From Roseobacter fucihabitans (GTDB lineage: Bacteria > Pseudomonadota > Alphaproteobacteria > Rhodobacterales > Rhodobacteraceae), in the NCBI RefSeq assembly GCF_014337925.2, contig NZ_CP143423.1:1766501-1830500 (forward strand): a DNA stretch of 64,000 nucleotides, read 5' to 3'. The position numbers and the translations under genes were made by a program. The stretch's first letter is position 1, and each line of letters opens with the position of its first letter. Below are positions 52,870 through 62,158 of this stretch, in pieces. The notes below the pieces were generated by a model that made no database searches, was not told the DNA's origin, and saw only the letters and a program-made list of their open reading frames with translations.

Positions 52870-52893
52870 CGGGCGGGCCTCAGTGCTCGCCCG
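52870..52893 (+). promoter_or_regulatory. Intercistronic stem-loop after phnD
   Basis: CGGGCGGGC (52870-52878) and GCTCGCCCG (52885-52893) pair over nine positions, with one G-T wobble, around a six-base loop. It begins nine bases after the phnD stop. Confidence 0.65.
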
Positions 52894-52927
52894 ATCCAAT
52901 AATAATAGGGCAGGGGGGGACGCTTTG

Positions 52928-53722
52928 ATGCTGCGGCTTGAGAAGCTTGTGAAGACGTATAAGACCGGGGATCAGGCGCTCAAGGCGGTCGATCTGGAAA
53001 TACCAGAGGGCCAGGTGCTGGCCCTGATCGGCCCGTCCGGGGCCGGTAAATCAACGCTGATCCGCTGCATCAACAGGTTGGTGGAGCCGACGACGGGCAA
53101 TGTCTATCTGGGCGATGTGGAATTGACCGGCCTGTCTTCGGGCGCGCTACGGCGCGAACGTCGCCGTATGGGCATGATCTTTCAGGAATACGCCTTGGTT
53201 GAACGGCTGAGCGTCATGGAAAACGTCCTGTCAGGGCGTTTGGGGTATGTTGGTTTCTGGCGCTCGTTTTTGCGCAGGTTCCCGCAATCGGATGTGGACG
53301 AAGCCTTCCGCTTGCTGGACCGCGTGGGTCTCGCGCATATGGCCGATAAACGTGCGGATGAGCTTTCCGGCGGGCAACGCCAGCGCGTCGGCATTTGCCG
53401 CGCCCTGATCCAGGACCCTGCCGTTTTGCTGGTGGATGAACCCACCGCCTCGCTCGATCCCAAGACCTCGCGCCAGATCATGCGGTTGATCTGCGAGCTG
53501 TGCAAGGAACGCGGGCTGGCCGCGATCATCAACATCCACGATGTCGCGCTGGCGCAGATGTTTGTGCAACGTGTGATCGGGTTGCGCTTTGGGGCGATGG
53601 TCTATGACGGCCCACCCGACGGGTTGACGCCCGATAAATTGACCGAAATCTACGGCGAAGAAGATTGGGAAGCGACCATCGAAGCCGTCGAGGACGACGA
53701 AGAGATCGAGGCTGCCCCATGA
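52928..53722 (+). CDS. phnC: Phosphonate ABC transporter ATP-binding protein PhnC
   Basis: 264 residues. Walker A '[23 protein letters not shown]', Q-loop '[13 protein letters not shown]', signature '[15 protein letters not shown]', Walker B '[16 protein letters not shown]', switch '[12 protein letters not shown]' as in PhnC. ATG 52928 follows AGGGGGG at about nine bases; the in-frame open stretch upstream is noncoding. Stop overlaps phnE as ATGA. Confidence 0.95.
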   Translation: MLRLEKLVKTYKTGDQALKAVDLEIPEGQVLALIGPSGAGKSTLIRCINRLVEPTTGNVYLGDVELTGLSSGALRRERRRMGMIFQEYALVERLSVMENVLSGRLGYVGFWRSFLRRFPQSDVDEAFRLLDRVGLAHMADKRADELSGGQRQRVGICRALIQDPAVLLVDEPTASLDPKTSRQIMRLICELCKERGLAAIINIHDVALAQMFVQRVIGLRFGAMVYDGPPDGLTPDKLTEIYGEEDWEATIEAVEDDEEIEAAP

Positions 53723-54540
53723 GCCTTTCCGAAACAAACCTTGAAACGCGGCTGGGACGTCCCTGGAAAAAGCCGCCCTTCATTCAACGCCGCTGGCTGC
53801 GCTGGAGCTTGATGTTGGGCTTCATCGCCTATCTGATCGCGGCCTATATGACCATCGAGGTGAATTGGTCGCGCGTCTATGAGGGGCTCGAGCGGGGCAA
53901 GCAATTCGTGCTCGCCTTCACCAGCCCGGATTTCACCACCCGCTCCAGCGATATCTATGAGGGCATGCTGGAGAGCATCATCATGACCGTCGCGGCGTCG
54001 GTTGTGGGCATCATTATCTCGATTCCCATCGCGTTGGGGGCCGCGCGCAATGTCGCCCCTTTGCCGGTCTATCTGATCTGCCGGGGCATCATCGCCGTTT
54101 CACGCGCACTTCAGGAAATCATCGTGGCAATTCTGTTGGTGGCGATCTTTGGCTTCGGCCCATTGGCGGGGTTTTTGACGCTGAGTTTTGCAACCATCGG
54201 GTTCCTGTCCAAGCTTCTGGCCGAGGACATCGAAAGCATGGACAAGGTACAGGCCGAGGCGATCAAAGCCTCCGGCGCGCGCTGGACGCAATGGATCAAC
54301 TACGGCGTGCAGCCGCAGGTCATGCCGCGCCTGATCGGCCTGTCGATTTACCGCATCGACATCAATTTCCGCGAAAGCGCTATTCTGGGTCTCGTGGGCG
54401 CAGGGGGCATCGGTGCGACGCTCAACACGGCCTTTGATCGCTATGAATACGATACGGCGGCGGCCATCCTGATCATGATCATCGTGATCGTCATGGCGCT
54501 GGAATATCTGTCGGGCATCGTCCGGGCGAGGGTGCAATAA
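53719..54540 (+). CDS. phnE: Phosphonate ABC transporter permease PhnE (first copy)
   Basis: 273 residues. One membrane helix near residues 24-44, then the BPD-type domain '[62 protein letters not shown]' and the EAA-like loop '[53 protein letters not shown]'. Shares a base with the second permease (TAATG). Confidence 0.94.
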   Translation: MSLSETNLETRLGRPWKKPPFIQRRWLRWSLMLGFIAYLIAAYMTIEVNWSRVYEGLERGKQFVLAFTSPDFTTRSSDIYEGMLESIIMTVAASVVGIIISIPIALGAARNVAPLPVYLICRGIIAVSRALQEIIVAILLVAIFGFGPLAGFLTLSFATIGFLSKLLAEDIESMDKVQAEAIKASGARWTQWINYGVQPQVMPRLIGLSIYRIDINFRESAILGLVGAGGIGATLNTAFDRYEYDTAAAILIMIIVIVMALEYLSGIVRARVQ

Positions 54541-55355
54541 TGCCGATACGTGACACAGAGGGCCAGAAGATCTGGCAACGCCGCAGCGGGCGCGAAAGCC
54601 TGTCCCATTGGGTGATGTGGCTGATTGGGGTGGCGATTTTTGCCTATTGCTGGCAGCAGATTTCAAACGCCACGACCTGGTTTTTCGTCTGGGACGCACC
54701 GCGCATCGCCGAGGATATCTGGACCCGTGCGACCCCGCCCAAGTGGAGCTACATCACGCAGCTGGGTGAGCCGATCTGGGATACGCTTAACATCGCAACG
54801 CTTGGGACCCTCATCGCGCTGGTGCTGGCCGTGCCGGTGGCTTTTCTGGCGGCGCGCAACACCACGCCGTCCACGTTGTTCATCCGTCCCATTGCCCTGC
54901 TGATCATTGTCTCGACCCGCTCCATCAACTCGCTGATCTGGGCGCTTTTGCTGATCGCCATCATCGGGCCGGGCGTGTTCGCCGGGGTCATCGCCATCGC
55001 GATCCGTTCCATCGGGTTCTGCGCAAAGCTGCTCTATGAGGCGATCGAGGAGATCGACACGACCCAGGTCGAAGCCATCACCGCTACGGGGGCCTCGCGC
55101 TGGCAGGTCATGGCTTATGGCATCATCCCGCAGATTTTGCCGGCTTTTGCCGGGATCGCGGTGTTCCGCTGGGACATTAACATTCGCGAATCGACCGTTC
55201 TGGGGTTGGTCGGAGCAGGGGGCATCGGATTGCAATTATCCTCCTCGCTGAACGTGTTGGCCTGGCCGCAGGTGTCGCTGATCTTGCTGGTGATCTTGCT
55301 GGCGGTGGTGATTTCGGAGTGGGTTTCTGCGAAAGTGCGGGGGGCTATCATCTGA
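54540..55355 (+). CDS. phnE: Phosphonate ABC transporter permease PhnE (second copy)
   Basis: 271 residues and clearly a paralogue of the upstream permease. 'EPIWDTLNIATLGTLIALVLAVPVAFLAARNTTPSTLFIRPIALLIIVSTRSINSLIWALLL' and '[53 protein letters not shown]' are the family signatures. The two permeases probably form a heterodimer with PhnC. Confidence 0.94.
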   Translation: MPIRDTEGQKIWQRRSGRESLSHWVMWLIGVAIFAYCWQQISNATTWFFVWDAPRIAEDIWTRATPPKWSYITQLGEPIWDTLNIATLGTLIALVLAVPVAFLAARNTTPSTLFIRPIALLIIVSTRSINSLIWALLLIAIIGPGVFAGVIAIAIRSIGFCAKLLYEAIEEIDTTQVEAITATGASRWQVMAYGIIPQILPAFAGIAVFRWDINIRESTVLGLVGAGGIGLQLSSSLNVLAWPQVSLILLVILLAVVISEWVSAKVRGAII

Positions 55356-55509
55356 CGGCTTCACAGGCCTCAGGAGCCGCGCAAAGTAAAGTCGCGCATC
55401 CGCTCCGGTTTGCGAATTTGGCAGGGCACAACAAAACAAAGACTCCCGTCGGGGCCCTTATTCCTATTGTGGCATGTGCAAAATGAAAAATATCTTGCCT
55501 GATTGAACA

Positions 55510-55546
55510 TGAGCGAGTACGAACGATAGTGACTGCTTGTGAGCGA
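55510..55546. promoter_or_regulatory. Candidate DeoR-family operator (tandem TGAGCGA repeats)
   Basis: TGAGCGA occurs at 55510-55516 and again at 55540-55546, exactly 30 bases apart (about three DNA turns), 27 bases before the DeoR start. Repeated half-sites on one face of the helix suit an autoregulating DeoR protein. Inferred from position only. Confidence 0.4.
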
Positions 55547-55572
55547 AATACTTGATTGGACCGAATCCTGAA

Positions 55573-56373
55573 ATGAGCGCCACCCTTATGAAACCCTCCG
55601 AAAACACCGAATTGGCCGCCGTCAGGCGGCGCAGAATTGCCGAGCAGGTGGTCGCGCGGGGTGCCATGACATTGCGCGAGCTTTGCGATCATTTCGGGGT
55701 GTCGGATGCGACGATGCGGCGAGATCTGCAAACGCTGGAGGAGGGGGGGCGCATCGCGCGTACCCATGGCGGTGCCATCAAGACCTCCAGTGTTCTGGTG
55801 GATCTTCCCAATGAGCAGCGCAAATCAATCGGTGCAGATGAAAAACGACGGATCGGGCGGGCCGCGATCAACCTGCTGCGCGGCGATGAGGTGGTGTTTC
55901 TGGATGCGGGCACCACGGCCCATGCCGTGGCGGTGGAGGCGGCCCGCAAACCTGCCTGCACCTATGTGACAACCTCGCTCGGGATCGCCAATACGCTCCA
56001 GTCGCTGGCGATCGACAAATTCTATCTGATCGGGGGCTCTTATGAGCCGATCAATGATTCATTTGCAGGCTCTTTAGCGGTCGCCGCCCTGCGCGCGCTG
56101 TCCTTTGATGTCGCTTTCATCTGCTGTTCGGCCATCGACCTTGAGAGCAGATCCATCAGTGTCGCCAGCGAGGCCTACAGCCAGGTCCAGAAGGAAGTCA
56201 TGAGTATTTCGCGCAAAAACTACGTCATTGCCGACGCCAGTAAATTCAGGTCGAGCGCCTTCATGCGCACGGCCACATTTTCGCAGATATCAGGCGTCAT
56301 CACCAATCGTGAACTCGGCCAGGACAGCCTTGATGTGCTGCGCGAAACCGATCTTGACCTGGTGCTCGCATGA
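55573..56373 (+). CDS. DeoR/GlpR family transcriptional regulator
   Basis: 266 residues. Winged helix-turn-helix 'RRRIAEQVVARGAMTLRELCDHFGVSDATMRRDLQTLEEGGRIARTHGGA' (typical DeoR), then the sugar-phosphate-binding domain with 'EKRRIGRAAINLLRGDEVVFLDAGTTAHAVA', 'VTTSLGIANTL', 'LIGGSYEPINDSFAGSLAVAALRAL' and 'KNYVIADASKFRSSAFM'. Such proteins sense phosphorylated sugars or glycerol-3-phosphate. ATG 55573 was chosen; ATG 55588 is an alternative and neither has a strong ribosome-binding site. It overlaps the ATPase gene as ATGA and likely represses this operon. Confidence 0.92.
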   Translation: MSATLMKPSENTELAAVRRRRIAEQVVARGAMTLRELCDHFGVSDATMRRDLQTLEEGGRIARTHGGAIKTSSVLVDLPNEQRKSIGADEKRRIGRAAINLLRGDEVVFLDAGTTAHAVAVEAARKPACTYVTTSLGIANTLQSLAIDKFYLIGGSYEPINDSFAGSLAVAALRALSFDVAFICCSAIDLESRSISVASEAYSQVQKEVMSISRKNYVIADASKFRSSAFMRTATFSQISGVITNRELGQDSLDVLRETDLDLVLA

Positions 56374-57431
56374 GCGCGCCTGGTGTGTCGCTAGAAGTTT
56401 GCAACCTGCGTAAAAGCTGGGGTGCGACGGATGTGTTGATGGGGGTTGATTTTGACATTCAGGCCGGGGGGTTTCTGACGTTGTTGGGGCCGTCGGGATG
56501 TGGCAAGAGCACGGCGCTCAAGCTGATCTCCGGACTTGAGGACGTATCAGATGGCCAGATTTTGATCGCCGGGCAGGATGTCACGGCCAAGCCCGCCGCC
56601 GAGCGCAACCTGGGCATGGTGTTTCAGAACTACGCCTTGTTTCCGCATATGAGCGTGGCGGAAAACATCATTTATGGCCTCAAGGTCCGCAAAATCCCGA
56701 AGGCCACGCAAATAGCTTCCCTAAAGCGGGTGGCGGAGTTGATGGCTTTGAGTAAGCTGCTGGATCGCAAGCCTGCGCAGCTTTCCGGCGGGCAGCAACA
56801 ACGCGTGGCCTTGGCCCGTGTTCTCGTCTCAGAGCGCCCGCTGGTGTTGATGGATGAACCGCTGTCCAATCTTGACGCCAAACTGCGCGTCGAAATTCGC
56901 AGCGAAATTCGCTCGCTCAACAAACGGCTGGGTATCACTGTCGTCTATGTAACCCACGATCAGAGCGAGGCCCTGTCCATGTCGGATAAGGTTGTGTTGA
57001 TGAGCGATGGCAATGCGGTTCAAATCGGCACGCCCAAAGATCTCTATGATCGGCCAGCCAACACCTTTGCCGCGAGCTTCATTGGGACGCCACCGATGAA
57101 CCTGTTGGCGGCCTCGGATGTGGCCTTGCCGGGATGGGTGGCAGATGACGCGACGGGAGAGCAAAGGGATGTCCTGGTCGGCGTGCGCCCGGAAGCCATG
57201 ACGTTGGACGGGCAGGGCGCGGATTTTCGCGTGCCCTGTAAGGTTGCCAGCGTGGAATATGAGGGCAGCGTTTTTCTGGTGCATTTACAGTCACAATCTG
57301 GTGCGCCCTTCATTGTGGCGCATCACGGTGCCGATGAGCCTGAACCGGGACAGGAACTCGATGTCGGATGGGCCAATGATGCCGCGCATCTTTTTTCCAA
57401 AGCGTCGGGGCAACGCATTTCGAACAGGTAA
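56370..57431 (+). CDS. Glycerol-phosphate/sugar ABC transporter ATP-binding protein, UgpC type
   Basis: 353 residues with TOBE region. Walker A '[19 protein letters not shown]', Q-loop 'VFQNYALFPHMSV', signature 'LSGGQQQRVALARVL', Walker B '[15 protein letters not shown]', switch 'YVTHDQSEALSM', TOBE 'VGVRPEAMTLDG'. Co-transcribed with the DeoR regulator and followed 53 bases later by the binding protein. Confidence 0.94.
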   Translation: MSAPGVSLEVCNLRKSWGATDVLMGVDFDIQAGGFLTLLGPSGCGKSTALKLISGLEDVSDGQILIAGQDVTAKPAAERNLGMVFQNYALFPHMSVAENIIYGLKVRKIPKATQIASLKRVAELMALSKLLDRKPAQLSGGQQQRVALARVLVSERPLVLMDEPLSNLDAKLRVEIRSEIRSLNKRLGITVVYVTHDQSEALSMSDKVVLMSDGNAVQIGTPKDLYDRPANTFAASFIGTPPMNLLAASDVALPGWVADDATGEQRDVLVGVRPEAMTLDGQGADFRVPCKVASVEYEGSVFLVHLQSQSGAPFIVAHHGADEPEPGQELDVGWANDAAHLFSKASGQRISNR

Positions 57432-57484
57432 ACCTAATCGGCGACGTGCCGAAACAAGATCACTCAATCGGGGAGGAGACCCAA

Positions 57485-58771
57485 ATGACGATCACCACAA
57501 ACTTCGCAGCCTCTTGCTGCACGGCGGCTTTGTTCAGCCTCAGCGCAACCGCTCTTTCAGCAGCTGATCTGGAGTTCTACTTTCCGGTCGGCGTGAATGC
57601 ACCGGCGGTTGAAACCATTCAGGCGCTGACGGATGAATGGGCCGCGCAGAACCCACAGCACAGCGTTAAGGCCGTCTATGCCGGGAACTACGAGGAAACC
57701 ACCACAAAGGCCCTGACCGCCGCCAACGCAGGACAACCCCCGCAAGTCGCGGTGTTATTGTCCATCGATCTGTTTACCCTGGTGGAGGAGGACGTGATCG
57801 TCGCGATTTCAGATATCGCCAATACGCCTGAAGATCAGGCGTGGATCGACGGGTTTTATGATGGTTTCATGAAGGATGCCGAGTTTGAGGGCAAGACCTA
57901 CGCGATCCCCTTCCAGCGCTCAACGCCGGTTTACTATTACAACAAGGATGCGTTCCGCGCTGCCGGTCTGGACCCGGAGGCCCCGCCCACGACATGGGAT
58001 GAAATGATTGATATGGGCAAGAAACTGACCCTCAAGGATGACAATGGCAATGTCACCCAATGGGGGACGCGCATCCCAACGCTTGGTCTTGGCGGCGCAT
58101 GGTTGTTTGGCGGTTTGGTTGTGTCCAAGGGCGATGTTTTGACCACCGAAACGGGTATTGAGGCGCGGATTGACACACCGGCGACGCAGGCTTCGCTTGA
58201 ATTCCTGCTCGATCTGTCAAAGGAGGGGGTCATGGCACCTGGCGGTATTTCCTGGGGCGATACGCCCAAGGCATTCCTGGAAGGGCAGACCGCGTCCATG
58301 TGGACCTCCACGGGTAATCTGGCCTTTGTCGAGGAGAACGCAACCTTTGACTGGGGCGTTGGTTTTCTGCCGGGGGGTGACGGACCGGGTGCGCCTATTG
58401 GGGGCGGTAATTTCTACATCTTCAAGGACACCACCGGGGAGGAGCGCGAAGCCGCATTGGACTTTATCAAGTTCATGACATCGCCTGAAAACGCCGCCAA
58501 ATGGAGCATTGCCACGGGCTATGTCGCACCGCGCGCGGATGCCTGGGAAACGCCTGAGATGAAAGCCTATGCCGAGCGATTGCCGCAGGCTCTGGTCGCG
58601 CTTGATCAGTTGCAATATGCCGAGCGCGAGTTCGCCACGTTCCAGCGCGCCAAGGTGACGCAATATCTGGTGGAGGCCATTGAAAGCGTTGTGACCGGCA
58701 ATGCCGAGCCGGCTGACGCCCTCAAGGCGGCGCAGGAAGGTGCCGATGACGTGCTGAAAGACTACCGCTGA
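57485..58771 (+). CDS. UgpB-like ABC transporter substrate-binding protein
   Basis: 428 residues. Signal peptide 'CCTAALFSLSATALSA'; mature start 'ADLEFYFPVGVNAPAVETIQALTDEWAAQNPQHSVKAVYAGNYEETTTKALTAANAG' matches family-1 binding proteins for glycerol-phosphates. 'TYAIPFQRSTPVYYYNKDAFRAAGLDPEAPPTTWDEM' is the ligand/hinge area. ATG 57485 has GGGGAGGAG eight bases upstream. The neighbouring phosphodiesterase suggests a glycerophosphodiester as ligand. A stem-loop follows the stop. Confidence 0.92.
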   Translation: MTITTNFAASCCTAALFSLSATALSAADLEFYFPVGVNAPAVETIQALTDEWAAQNPQHSVKAVYAGNYEETTTKALTAANAGQPPQVAVLLSIDLFTLVEEDVIVAISDIANTPEDQAWIDGFYDGFMKDAEFEGKTYAIPFQRSTPVYYYNKDAFRAAGLDPEAPPTTWDEMIDMGKKLTLKDDNGNVTQWGTRIPTLGLGGAWLFGGLVVSKGDVLTTETGIEARIDTPATQASLEFLLDLSKEGVMAPGGISWGDTPKAFLEGQTASMWTSTGNLAFVEENATFDWGVGFLPGGDGPGAPIGGGNFYIFKDTTGEEREAALDFIKFMTSPENAAKWSIATGYVAPRADAWETPEMKAYAERLPQALVALDQLQYAEREFATFQRAKVTQYLVEAIESVVTGNAEPADALKAAQEGADDVLKDYR

Positions 58772-58787
58772 GCGACACAGCGTGCGG

Positions 58788-58815
58788 CCCTGCGCGTGAT
58801 ATGACGCGCGCGGGG
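58788..58815 (+). promoter_or_regulatory. Intercistronic stem-loop after the UgpB-like gene
   Basis: CCCTGCGCGT (58788-58797) pairs with ACGCGCGCGGGG (58804-58815): six perfect inner pairs, a small bulge, then C-G pairs; loop of six. It begins 16 bases after the stop. Confidence 0.6.
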
Positions 58816-58844
58816 CATCAGTCAAACCAGAGAGGGACGGATTT

Positions 58845-59720
58845 GTGAACAAGCGATTGCCACTCGGGCTTGGCCTGATCTTGCTGGTTTTTCCCTGCGT
58901 TTTGCTGGTGGCCTTTACCCATTATCCGGCCGCGCGCGCGCTGATGAATTCCTTCTGGAACAACGCCAGTTCACGACGCCCCTCAAAGTTCGTCGGCGTC
59001 GAGAATTACCAGACGCTTCTGGAAGACGACCGCCTGATGCAGGTGATGCTCAACAGCACGCTTTATGCATTGGGGACGATCCCGCTGGCCATCGGGCTAG
59101 CGATTGGCATGGCGCTATTGGTCAATGCGAAACTCCCCGGCACCTCGCTGATGCGCCTGTCGTTTTTTATGCCCACCATGTTGCCGATGATCGCCGTGGC
59201 CAATATCTGGCTGTTTTTCTATGCGCCCGGCATTGGCCTGGCCTCCCAGATCCTCGGTCTTTTCGGCCTGCCGCCGATCAATTTCCTGGGCAGCACCGAA
59301 ACCTCGCTGCTCTCCATGATGTTCGTGGCGGTCTGGAAAGAGGCGGGGCTCTTCATGATCTTCTATCTCGCCGCCCTTCAAGCGGTGCCTACCACCCTCA
59401 AGGACGCCGCCCGGCTTGAAGGCGCGGGGCCGGTGCGCGTCTTTTTCGATGTGGTGATGCCGCTTTTGCGCCCCACGACCATCTTTGTGGCCGTCAACGC
59501 GCTGATCAATGCCTTTCGTCTGGTGGATCATGTGATCGTCATGACGCGGGGCGGGCCGAATAATTCCAGTGCCTTGCTGCTTTATTACATCTATGAGGTT
59601 ACGTTTTCCCAGCGTGATTTTGCCTATGGCGCGACGCTCACGGTGTTGATGGTCTGCCTGCTGGGGATCTTGGCGGCCGTGCAATATTGGGTGCTCAACA
59701 GAAAGGCGCATTACCAATGA
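58845..59720 (+). CDS. UgpA-like ABC transporter permease
   Basis: 291 residues, six membrane segments. 'LTHYPAARALMNSF'-type start (here 'FTHYPAARALMNSFWNN'), 'FVGVENYQTLLED' periplasmic signature and EAA loop 'DAARLEGAGPVRVFFDVVMPLLRPTTIFVAVNALINAFRLVDHVIVMTRGGP' define UgpA. GTG 58845 has AGAGGGACGG upstream. Overlaps the UgpE-like start as ATGA. Confidence 0.94.
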   Translation: MNKRLPLGLGLILLVFPCVLLVAFTHYPAARALMNSFWNNASSRRPSKFVGVENYQTLLEDDRLMQVMLNSTLYALGTIPLAIGLAIGMALLVNAKLPGTSLMRLSFFMPTMLPMIAVANIWLFFYAPGIGLASQILGLFGLPPINFLGSTETSLLSMMFVAVWKEAGLFMIFYLAALQAVPTTLKDAARLEGAGPVRVFFDVVMPLLRPTTIFVAVNALINAFRLVDHVIVMTRGGPNNSSALLLYYIYEVTFSQRDFAYGATLTVLMVCLLGILAAVQYWVLNRKAHYQ

Positions 59721-60529
59721 CAAAAGGCCTCGACAGAATCCTATGGACCACATTCGGGTTGGTTTTTGCGGCCATCTGGGGCTTGCCCTTTCTCTACTCC
59801 GTATGGACCGCCTTTCACGATGAAATCTATTCGGCCAATTTCGTCTGGAACGCACCGCTCACTTTGGAAAATTTCGTTGAAGCATGGCAGGCAGCACCCT
59901 TCGCGCTCTATTTCCTCAATACGTTCATCCTGATCAGCATCGTTCTGGCGGCCAATCTGATCCTCTGCACGCTGGTGGCCTATGCCTTTGTGCGCTACCG
60001 GTTTCGGTGGTCGGGGTATCTTTTTGCGCTGATCATGGTGCAACTTCTGATCTCGCCCGAAATCCTGATCGTGGAGAATTACCTGACCCTGTCGCGGATC
60101 GGGATGATCGACACGATCCTCGGCATCGCGCTGCCCTATCTGACTTCGGCTTTCGGCATTTTCCTGCTGCGCCAGACATTTATGACGGTGCCTGTGTCGC
60201 TGGATGAGGCGGCCCAGATCGAAGGGGCCGGTGCCTGGCGGGTGCTTTGGAACATCTATGTCCCGCTGGCCAAACCGGTGTATTTGGCTTATGGGCTCGT
60301 CTCGATCAGCTTTCATTGGAACAATTTTCTGTGGCCGTTGATCGTCACGAATTCGCCCGAAGTGCGCCCTGTGACTGTGGGTCTGAGTGTCTTTGCCACG
60401 GTGGAGAGCGGTGTCGAATGGTCCCTGGTCAATGCGGCAACGCTGATGACCACGGCCCCGCTGATTATTGCTTTTGTGATATTCCAACGCCAGTTTGTCG
60501 CGAATTTCATGCGCGCAGGGATTAAGTGA
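59717..60529 (+). CDS. UgpE-like ABC transporter permease
   Basis: 270 residues. 'GLPFLYSVWTAFHDEIYSANFVWNAPLTLENFVEAWQAAPFALYFLNTFIL' and the EAA loop 'DEAAQIEGAGAWRVLWNIYVPLAKPVYLAYGLVSISFHWNNFLWPLIVTNSPEVRPVTVGL' fit the second Ugp permease. ATG 59717 couples it to the upstream permease. A 14-base direct repeat (GAATTTCATGCGCG) crosses its end. Confidence 0.94.
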   Translation: MTKGLDRILWTTFGLVFAAIWGLPFLYSVWTAFHDEIYSANFVWNAPLTLENFVEAWQAAPFALYFLNTFILISIVLAANLILCTLVAYAFVRYRFRWSGYLFALIMVQLLISPEILIVENYLTLSRIGMIDTILGIALPYLTSAFGIFLLRQTFMTVPVSLDEAAQIEGAGAWRVLWNIYVPLAKPVYLAYGLVSISFHWNNFLWPLIVTNSPEVRPVTVGLSVFATVESGVEWSLVNAATLMTTAPLIIAFVIFQRQFVANFMRAGIK

Positions 60530-60560
60530 ATTTCATGCGCGTGGCGTCAAATAATGCCCT

Positions 60561-61352
60561 ATGGATAAGACAATGCTGATCGCCCATATCTCAGATTTCC
60601 ACGTCTTTGCCGACGCGCCCGAAACTTCCCTCGTGCGCGCGGATGCGGCTGATGCGGCGCGCAAGGTCATCGCGGATATCGCTGACCACCAACCAACTCT
60701 GGATGCGGTGCTTTTCACCGGCGATCTGACCGATGGCGGGTCGGGTGATGACTACGCGCTCCTCAAGGACATCCTTGCGCCGTTGGACATGCCGGTGTTT
60801 GTGGTGCCGGGCAATCATGACACCCGCGCCGGGCTGCGCGCCGCGTTTCAGGATGTGTTGCCGCTTGGGCCGGGGCCTCATCTTAACTACGCGACCCAAC
60901 TCGGGGATCTGCGCATCCTGGCGCTCGACACGCTGGTGGAGGGTCATGTCCATGGTGCACTTGACCCCGCGCAACTGGGCTGGCTGAAAGACAACCTTGA
61001 TCACGCCGCGACCACCCCAACAATGATCCTCATGCATCATCCGCCCTTCCCTTCGGGCTGCGCGCCGTTGGACGCCATGGCCTTGCGCGACGGTCGAGAG
61101 GCGTTTGCGGGCCTTGTGGCCGCGTATGAGGCACCGCTTTACATCTTTGCCGGGCACATCCACCGACCCTTTCAGGCGATCTGGCACGGGGCCTTCTGTC
61201 AGGTCGCCGGAAGCCCCGCGTTCCAGCACGCGCTTGATTTGCGCCCCGAGGCGCCCGAGCCGGGGGCGGTCAGCGAGCCCTATGCCTATTTCATCCTGCG
61301 CCTTGATCCGCAGCAAACCATGACAATTCACAAAAGGTGCGTACCCCTGTGA
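60561..61352 (+). CDS. Metallophosphoesterase (GpdQ/CpdA-like)
   Basis: 263 residues, calcineurin-type phosphodiesterase with the full motif set: 'IAHISDFHVF' (DxH), 'VLFTGDLTDGG' (GDxxD), 'VVPGNHDTRAG' (GNHD), 'ILMHHPPFPSG' and 'FAGHIHRPF' (GHxH). Such enzymes cleave glycerophosphodiesters or cyclic nucleotides in the cytoplasm. Being directly after a Ugp-type importer, a glycerophosphodiesterase role is the natural reading. ATG 60561 starts MDKTMLIAH; ATG 60573 is another option. Overlaps the next gene. Confidence 0.92.
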   Translation: MDKTMLIAHISDFHVFADAPETSLVRADAADAARKVIADIADHQPTLDAVLFTGDLTDGGSGDDYALLKDILAPLDMPVFVVPGNHDTRAGLRAAFQDVLPLGPGPHLNYATQLGDLRILALDTLVEGHVHGALDPAQLGWLKDNLDHAATTPTMILMHHPPFPSGCAPLDAMALRDGREAFAGLVAAYEAPLYIFAGHIHRPFQAIWHGAFCQVAGSPAFQHALDLRPEAPEPGAVSEPYAYFILRLDPQQTMTIHKRCVPL

Positions 61353-62158
61353 CCCAAGCTGTAACAAACGACTGTATTCAAACCATCGAACGGATTGTGC
61401 TGGAGGCGGGCAAACTGGCCCTGTCGCATTTTCACAAACTCAGCACCGTTCCGGTGGAGGCCAAGGGTCACCTCGATCTGGTCACCGCCGCCGATAAGGA
61501 GGTTGAGGCCTTTGTCACGCAAGCCCTTGTCGCGGCTTTTCCGGAGGATGGTGTCTTCGGCGAAGAAGGTGCCGCGCGACCGGGGCGTTCGGGACGCACC
61601 TGGGTGATTGATCCGATTGATGGTACGTTCAATTTCGTGCGCGGGGGGGATCAATGGGCGATTTTGATCGGCCTTTACGAGGGTGGCGTTCCAACCTTTG
61701 GCGTGATCCATGTGCCGCTGCGTAAACAGACCCTTTTGGGTGGCAAGGGCATCCCCAGCACGCTCAACGGTGCCGCGATTGCGCAGCGCAAGGGCATGAA
61801 GCCGGGGCAGGCCTCCTGTGGTGTGGGGTTTCATCCGATGGTCCCGGTTGATCAGCGGCTGGAGACCTTGCGCTTTGTGCTGGAAGAGGCGCAGATGTCG
61901 TTTCGTTGTTGTGGCTCGGCGGCGCTGTCGATGATCGAAGTCGCGTTGGGACAGGTTGATGGGTATTTGGGGATGGGCGAATCCTCCTGGGATGTGATGG
62001 GGCCCGTGCCGATCTTGGAACAAATCGGCATTCAAACTACGCTGGATTGGACGCAATTTGACCTCAATGATAAATTGCGCTTTGCCTGCGGGACGCCCGA
62101 GTTTCTGAAGGCCGTCGCTCCAATTGTACCTTTCGGCACGACGCTGGATCTTAAATGA
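61349..62158 (+). CDS. Inositol-monophosphatase-family phosphatase
   Basis: 269 residues. Mg-dependent phosphatase of the IMPase/HisN/CysQ family. The first metal site 'FGEEGA', the motif 'WVIDPIDGTFNFVRGGDQWAILIGLY' and the late 'SSWDVMGPVPILEQIG' are present; the last differs from the usual WDxAAG, which may affect substrate choice. GTG 61349 overlaps the phosphodiesterase stop as GTGA and is preferred; GTG 61337 lies too close to the possible ribosome-binding site. It could remove phosphate from inositol- or glycerol-phosphate released by the preceding enzyme. Confidence 0.9.
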   Translation: MTQAVTNDCIQTIERIVLEAGKLALSHFHKLSTVPVEAKGHLDLVTAADKEVEAFVTQALVAAFPEDGVFGEEGAARPGRSGRTWVIDPIDGTFNFVRGGDQWAILIGLYEGGVPTFGVIHVPLRKQTLLGGKGIPSTLNGAAIAQRKGMKPGQASCGVGFHPMVPVDQRLETLRFVLEEAQMSFRCCGSAALSMIEVALGQVDGYLGMGESSWDVMGPVPILEQIGIQTTLDWTQFDLNDKLRFACGTPEFLKAVAPIVPFGTTLDLK

